DNA of 64,000 nucleotides from Cheilinus undulatus (taxonomy: Eukaryota; Chordata; Actinopteri; Labriformes; Labridae), in NCBI RefSeq assembly GCF_018320785.1, contig NC_054885.1:6646921-6710920 (forward strand), in the 5' to 3' direction. A model generated the notes under the pieces. It saw only the letters and a list, made by a program, of their open reading frames with translations. It made no database searches and had not been told where the DNA came from. A program made the translations under genes and the position numbers. Below, one piece after another: positions 55,152-64,000 of the stretch. Position 1 is the first letter of the stretch; each line of letters starts with the position of its first letter.

Positions 55152-57632
55152 TGATCCAGCACTGCTCTCACGGTACGACTGGAAAGACCCACAAGAGGTC
55201 CAAATGGACAGAAGTGGGCGATTTCTCTGCACTAAGACGACACTGAGAATTCATCCTGAGCTGAAATCATCCTGTTTGTTTCACTGAGCATGATTTTGAT
55301 TCTGTTACTTGAGAAAAAGTTTTATCTTCTGTGAAAAGGTTATTTAAAGGTTGTTTATTTTATTTGTATCATTTTGCTTCATGTTATGTTTTTATGGTCA
55401 TTCTTTCAATGATTAATACTACACTGAATGTTTGATTTTTTCAGACTTGATGACGGAAGAGGTACTTTACTCTGTAGAAGCACAGTAATATGTAAATATG
55501 TTGACATTCTGCATTACTCCTATAACTCCTACAAAGCCAGTATAAACATGTGATCTCACCTCTCGGTCCCATTTAAACACTAACACTGTTTCTGCTCGTC
55601 AAAATGTTCAGCATCCTAGTGACTCTGTAAATATTTAAATCTGTACAGTATTTATTCTTTTGCCTTGTTGGTTTATGTTGTCAGATTTTATGTATATATT
55701 GCCAACCACAGTTTTTTCTATGTGGACGCTAAATTAAAAAGCAATGCAAGAAAAAGTATTAAGATTAAAATTTACTGCATCATGTCTTTATTTTAACTAT
55801 TTTTTTGTTTGTTTTTTAAGGAGGTCAACCTTTGCCTTGAGACTTAAAAATTAAAATATCCTGAAGTTTTTATAAATGTGAAATAAAGTACAGGTTTGTG
55901 AGGAAAAAACATTTACAAGATAAAATGTCAGAAGTTTGAGCTAAAAAGGCAAGAAGTGATGACATTTAATTACGAAATTAATTAAAATTAAGATCTGCAA
56001 CCCATTAAACCTTTACCTACTGCCATAGCGCCGACGCTATGTTTAATATGTCTGTAGTATTATTACTGTAACTCCAACAAAGTTTGTCCAATCAGAAAAA
56101 TTCCAACAGTGTTGATAAGCTGAGAATTGTTGGCTGCACACATATATGGCTCATTACGGTACTCACAACCATATGACATGGGTATTCATAGCAAACTCCA
56201 GTTTTGTATTTTTCTTCTTTTAAACTACTGACAATTCCATATAATGTGCAATAATCATTAAACAGATGTTGAAAAGTCAAGTTCAAGTACTCCTGGGAAA
56301 AAAGCGACTTATAGCCATGATAACAAAATATGTCCAAATCGCCATTTTAAACTCAGTAGATAAAAGGGTTAAGCACTTCTCAAGAACATTTTTCAAAGTT
56401 TTTAGAATTAAAACAAGCAAAAGTATTAAAAACAAATACAGGAAATGATTTTAAAAACCAGACTTATGACATCAAAATTTTGAATTATGACTTTAAGATT
56501 TGAGTTATGAAACAAAGGGCCAAATTATCCAATTGTAAGTCATGAAAAATCATGTCATAAAGATCAATTTAAAGTAAAAATTAAATTTATGGGTTTAAGT
56601 CATAAATTGAGTGAAAATTTCAAAGCGATAAAATTTAGAAATCTTAATCTTATACAAGTTTTATTAGAAAGTCAGTCTTGATTAAAGTGATAAAATCTGA
56701 CTAAAATCACATATTTCTCTATTAATAGCACCTACTTTTCTTTATAATTCCAACAGAAAACAACAAAAAAAATCACCAACATCAAATTTCTGAATTAATT
56801 TAAGCAGAAATAAGCCTCACAGTAAAAATAAAAATTGATACAAACCTTATAAGTCTTATAAAACTGGTGTAAGGTTATACTACTGACCAAAAATCACACC
56901 CAATTCATTATTCATAACTGGAAAATTTGTATAAATTAGTGAAATTTACCACTGGACCACTCTTCGTTTTTACAAACCTGTGGCCACATCTAACTACCCT
57001 AGAGTACTGTTAACCTACATTATAATTAGTTATTTTTCAAGAAAAGTTAGAAATCCTATACAAGCCAAACCTATCATAAAATGTAGCTCTACTATTCACC
57101 TTTGTAATGTGCAAGTTTCATCATTTTATTATGGTTAGTAATGGCGTTAAAGCCATTTGTTTGGGACCAAAATAGATGTAAAACAGCATTATGTGAGTTC
57201 TGGAGGAAACAGGAAGTATGAGTGGCTCTTGCCGACAGCTGATTGGTTGGAAGGTATATATCATTTTCCTTAAGTTAAATTATTTCCTCTGATTTGCTGA
57301 GAAATATATATTCCTTGCCCCATAAATGGCTAATTTTGTTTAATTTTAATTTTAATCTGTTAAAGCAAATTAATATTATTATTATTCTTTACTTTAATCG
57401 TGTTCATTTACAACAAGACAGTAAAATAACAGTAATTCACTTAAACGTCATGGATTCATTGTGGTGTTTTGTTTTGATGGCGCCTCATTTAATCTAAAAA
57501 TGTAAAGAAAATACTTTATAACATAGTATGGAAAGGAAATACTAAAAACGCATCAGAGCACCAGGGGGCGCTGTTTCGCTTCCAGAATGATCTCCTGTTT
57601 TCCGCATTGCTGCCGCAGCCAAAGCTGCCATC
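55152..57632. other. fam234b 3' UTR and spacer before smdt1
   Basis: A likely fam234b 3' UTR runs to the ATTAAA at 55733-55738. The rest is AT-rich, with a piggyBac-like MITE (56005-56372) and a degenerate run of gacttta/tcaaaatt phrases at about 56450-56660. I see no other gene. The last 90 bases (cagggggcgctgtttcgctt, ttgctgccgcagcc) form the CpG-richer smdt1 promoter. Confidence 0.55.
56005..56372. mobile_element. piggyBac-like MITE
   Basis: The left end is ttaaacctttacctactgcc and the right end, reversed, ttaacccttttatctactga. The inverted repeats are about 20 bases on TTAA sites, in an element 368 bases long. It contains the gccatagcgccgacgctatg palindrome near the left end. No coding capacity. 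Confidence 0.7.
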
Positions 57633-58117
57633 ATGGCGTCGGCCGCTGGTCGTCTGGCCAGGCTATGGGGTCTCAGAAACGCTCGTTCCTCCCCGCTGAG
57701 CCTCTCTCAGGGGCCGGGGAGGACCGTGACGGTGAGCCGGACAGCTGTGACTACCTCCTCCGGTAGTATCCTCCCGAAACCGAGGAAGGTGAGTGTAAAT
57801 TTAAGGCTCGGAGAGTTGACTGTTTATGTCAGGTCGGTTAGATAAGAACTAGGAGAGAGTGAACCTGAAGGAGGAGGGTCGGTATAACCTCACTGAGCCC
57901 CTTTTAAACTCTCTGATTGGATTAATTGTAAAAGTATAAACACGATGAACTAACTCCTCTGTGTTTCTTGGTCTATCAGACCCCATTCGGTCTATTTCGG
58001 ATCGCTCTGATCGTGGTCCCCTTCCTCTACGTGGGGACTCTGATCAGCAAGAACTTCGCGGCTCTGCTGGAGGAACATGATATCTTCGTCCCTGAGGATG
58101 ATGATGATGATGATTGA
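57633..58117 (+). CDS. smdt1: Essential MCU regulator EMRE (SMDT1)
   Basis: Two coding exons, 57633-57788 and 57980-58117, give 97 residues (human 107). The N-terminus is an Arg-rich mitochondrial presequence (MASAAGRLARLWGLRNARSS). Then come SSGSILPKPRKTPFGLFRIA, the TM helix with the family core VVPFLYVGTLISKNFAALLE, and the acidic tail EEHDIFVPEDDDDDD. EMRE is a single-pass inner-membrane subunit that holds MCU in a conducting state and couples it to MICU1 through the acidic tail on the intermembrane-space side. The GxxxS-type segment (VGTLIS) needed for MCU contact is intact. A donor-like site after the stop and an exon-like 58613-58830 with AATAAA at 58809-58814 suggest a spliced 3' UTR. 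The start is the only in-frame ATG preceding the presequence. Confidence 0.96.
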
Positions 58118-59522
58118 GGACGGGGACACTTCCTGGTTATCAGGTATCATTCACATTCTTGGGACTGTGGGGTCCATCTACTGGGACACAGAGACCCTTA
58201 GGGGCGGATTGGAGAGCCCCCCTGCAAACTTTAACTTTAGGCCAGGTGGATCTTCTGGAAATAAGAAATGTGCTCATAATTGGTGCAGTACTCTCCTTCT
58301 ATGCATACCATTCTACCACACCAACGCACACAAACTAGTTGTTTCAGTGTTTCTACAGGGGTCCAATTCATTATAATTTGCTTGTTATAAGAAGACATTT
58401 TAGTGATTTTATCTATAGGGGCTTGGACTGGGCTGTTGGGGCCAAGGGCCCTTCCCAAGGACTTTTTATAATCAAACTCTACTTCTTATTTTCTTAGTAA
58501 GAGTAAATAAAATCCTGCCAAACCTCACCCATGTAACATGTGAAAATACATATCATGTGTGTCTTAAATAGACGCTGTCTAATAAATCCCACTCTCTCTG
58601 TTCTCCCTCAGGTCCTCCAGTGGTGTCGTGACCACAGAGTGGAGTTTGCTAGCACGTTATTGCCTTCCTGTCGTCCCCTCTGCTGTGTGTTCAAGCCGCC
58701 TTCTGTCCACACGTTGAAAGGGTTCAGGGTTTTCTGCTGTTATCTTTATGAGAGGGCTGCTCCAGGCGGATCATATCGTACTGTATCTGCATGCACTATT
58801 TATGTCTTAATAAAGGGAGAATATATTACTATTAGCACATGGTCTGGTGGCGTTTCTTTACTGATCTCTGACCAGAAAGAGTTGAAGATAACTGCATCAG
58901 TCACAGCACACAAACCCTTTTAAATACCCACTCACTGTGAATGAACATGAAAACCTGTGGATCAAGTTTCTTTTCGTTAACGCCCTCTTTCCTCTTTGTT
59001 CTGCGGACTCTGTGCGCTCATTAGTGTGTTTAGCCTCATCTCAGTCTTCATCAACGATCATCAGCTGTCTGGTTGGAATTTAGAAGAGATGATAATATCT
59101 AAAATTACTAGTGTTAAAAAAAACATGCTCTGTTTCTCCACAGAAAGAGAGGAACACCTCAAAATAACAGTTTCATTAGTGTGCTCATGTATTTCTAATT
59201 CAAAAACTTCACAAATTTCAACCCATAAACTTTGACAATATCTCAGCAGGATCTTGCCTTTCACGTGATAAAAAATATGTCCAATATGTGAGACTTCAGG
59301 TGCCATTTGCTAAATTGTTACAATCTTAATTTAGTTACTTGTTTTAATACGATTAATTTTGACCTGTGTTATCAAGCTCTTCCTGTAAAACAAACCCAAA
59401 CTAAAATCAGAAGTGGAACAGAAGACACGACCATAAATGTGTGGTTATTAAGTGTGTATTTACAATAAATGGAAACATTTCTCACACTAGATACGAGCAA
59501 AGACGACAGACAGCGGCACAGT
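58118..59522. other. smdt1 3' UTR and spacer between convergent smdt1 and ndufa6
   Basis: The likely smdt1 3' UTR ends after AATAAA at 58809-58814. The part 58190-58460 (ggggcggattggagagcccc, ggcttggactgggctgttgg) may be a decayed teleost repeat. Nothing further is recognised up to the ndufa6 stop. Confidence 0.45.
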
Positions 59523-62051
<2,529 letters not shown>

Positions 62052-62226
62052 TTACTATGTGACCTTATATGGCTGTTATTTTGAATGCTGCCGCCTAGTG
62101 GTGTGGAGGGTTAGCGATAGGACAGTTATCTCAATCTCACAAAGCCCCGCATGCAAATGTGAGGACTATGGAAGCCTATTTGCACCAATTAAAAAAGATA
62201 AATGTGGAAGTTAGGGAATTAAGAAA

Positions 62227-62517
62227 AAAAAAATTCCCAAGTCATGATTATGGGATAAAAATTACGAGATAGAAGTCGAAATTATGAGATAATTAAGTCA
62301 GAATGATAATAAAAAGTCGAAATTATGAGGGGGAAAAGTCATTATTGTAGGATTAAATTCGAAATTATGAAATAAAAAAGTCATAATTATGAGATAGTAA
62401 AAATTATGAGATATTAAAGTCATAATTATGAGATAAAAGTCGAAATTATGAGATAAAAGTCGAAATTATGAGATAATAAAGTCAGAATGATGAGATAAAA
62501 AGTCAAAATGATGAGAT
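62227..62517 (+). repeat. About 20-base tandem array (aagtcgaaattatgagataa)
   Basis: Roughly 14 imperfect units of aagtcgaaattatgagataa with gaps. The word resembles the interior units of the hAT MITEs at 6695 and 23235, but with no terminal repeats around it. Confidence 0.8.
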
Positions 62518-63032
62518 CATGTGACCCAATGGAAAAGTTGAGCATTTCAAAATAAAAGCCTCCATGTCAAAACAAGAGCAATGTATTTTGTTTTACAGTA
62601 AGATAATAGCCCAAATTTCTCTATATACAAGTTATTCATTAATGTATGACTGTAGTGTTTGGTGGAAAGAATTATTCATTATTGTGTACAAAATACATAA
62701 TCAGGTAAATAAAAAATAGATAAAAACAGAGAAAAACAAATCAACAAAAACAACAATCAGAGGTGAGCAGAGAGCAGGTCTGGCTGAAAAAGCAACCAGT
62801 AGATGGCGGTATGACATTGTTTGTTGAGCCTTCTGGCACTACACCAACATTTAACTATTAGATTTCTTTATTTCATTATTATTATGTTGTCTATGGGTTA
62901 TTAGTTGTCCTCTTACTGAAAGTGTTTATGTAATTACTTTTTTTTCTCATTTCAGGTCCATACATAGCAGGCCTTTTATGGCAGAACATGCATTTGCACA
63001 TTTGCTGATTGTGTCTTTTACTTTTATTGCGA

Positions 63033-63085
63033 CACGCACACACAGGCGCACACACACATACACATACATACAGTATACATACAGT
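63033..63085 (+). repeat. (CA)n / (CATA)n microsatellite
   Basis: cacgcacacacaggcgcaca followed by cacatacatac units, about 50 bases. Confidence 0.85.
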
Positions 63086-63492
63086 AAGGCTGCTCAATTA
63101 TGGCAAAATCATTACCAGGATTATTTTGATGAGTACTGAGATCAGGATTAGGAAACAGAATTACTGGTTGATTTAACATCTGCATTTATCAGACCTTGAA
63201 AGTCTTGACACTTCAAATAACAAGTAATGGAGGGAAATAAGAGTGGAAAAATCACAAATGTATAAAAAAAATATAATGCTATATAATGACAAAGAAACAA
63301 TAAAAAATAAGTCTATGGCCATTGGCCAATATACTAGAAAAAACACTGAAAAAATTACCACATGACAAAACCTACGGACAAACAAATGTAACAGCATGCA
63401 GAGGTCATCCTTTAATCTTGATTATCTTGTTTTCATAATCATCATTCATAATCATGATTGAAACTGAAACTTGATAAATCACCCAGCTCTAA
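63086..63492. mobile_element. hAT-like MITE (aggctg.../...cagctct ends)
   Basis: The left end aaggctgctcaattatggca and the right end, reversed, tagagctgggtgatttatca resemble the agggctg(g/c)(g/a)cgatta ends of common teleost MITEs. A related end occurs at 26120-26167 (ttaatattgacagccct). I do not see a convincing target duplication. Confidence 0.55.
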
Positions 63493-64000
63493 TCTGCAGT
63501 ATCAGCATGTCAAATAGGAACAAGTGAAACCAGGCACTCCGAAAATGAAAATGTAAAAAATGAGGAAGGAAATAAATGAAAAATACTTAGAATTGCCAAA
63601 TCATTTTTTAAAAAGCCAGCCAGTCATTCCCCTTGTCTCTAAACAAAAGCATGTTTATTTATAGTCTGCTGATGTAGGTGTCAAATTAATGCAACAAAAG
63701 TGTTTTTGCAGAACTTCTTTTATTGTTTGCAAAAAATGTGCATAATTTACAAAGATGATGCCAGCTCTACAGTACATTAAATATGAAAATCGTTTTAAAA
63801 AGGCAGGTAGGTAAGTTATTTTATCACAATTCATACTGTCAATAAAAAATTTGGCTCATTAATGCAACACCTGTCATGTTTTTAAGAAATGTTCAGAACG
63901 ATCAGGAGGGACTGAAAACTTTGGGAGTTCTTGGTTTGATGGTTTTAGATCATCTGTGAGGAGGGACAACGTTCATTCAACAGCTTTTAACAAGCATCCT

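Noticed and set aside
63500-64000. Possible 3' end of another gene at the right edge
   Set aside because: No coding similarity, terminal exon or convincing poly(A) arrangement could be recognised.

Overview
The window is nuclear DNA from a ray-finned (teleost) fish. Its genes are vertebrate, split by GT-AG introns with fish-sized spacing, and the repeats are typical of teleosts: hAT, Tc1/mariner and piggyBac-like MITEs, a tRNA-derived SINE scrap and CR1/L2-like LINE tails. I see no virus-like element, CRISPR array or bacterial-type operon.

Layout: (1) 1928-5439, minus: WBP2/WBP2NL-like gene, whose C-terminal exons lie outside the window. (2) 8392-14531, plus: 12-exon zona pellucida egg-coat gene with trefoil, ZP, furin-like site and TM anchor. 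(3) 14709-19031, minus: rrp7a, tail to tail with the ZP gene. (4) 20734-26978, minus: bbof1 coiled-coil basal-body gene, with an apparent 1-base deletion in exon 8. (5) 27.0-29.3 kb: transposon-rich spacer with a hAT MITE nested in a Tc1 element. (6) 30244-39967, minus: poldip3 (SKAR). (7) 40468 to about 40622, plus: a U12 minor-spliceosome snRNA gene, divergent from poldip3. (8) 43114-55151, plus: fam234b in 13 coding exons, behind a ZNF143/THAP11-type promoter motif. (9) 57633-58117, plus: smdt1 (EMRE). (10) 59523-62024, minus: ndufa6. (11) 62.0-64.0 kb: repeat-rich spacer.

WBP2NL, RRP7A, POLDIP3 with RNU12, SMDT1 and NDUFA6 are all on human 22q13, so this is a conserved ancestral block. 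From memory, bbof1 and fam234b map to other human chromosomes, and the ZP gene is an addition. Most genes are housekeeping (rRNA processing, mRNA export and translation coupling, minor splicing, mitochondrial calcium uptake, complex I). The ZP gene is expected to be ovary-specific and bbof1 specific to ciliated cells.

Exon boundaries were set by hand from splice sites and codon phase. All introns used are GT-AG and phases agree across every junction, except inside bbof1 exon 8. Repeat families were named by recognising ends and target-site duplications, not by a database search.
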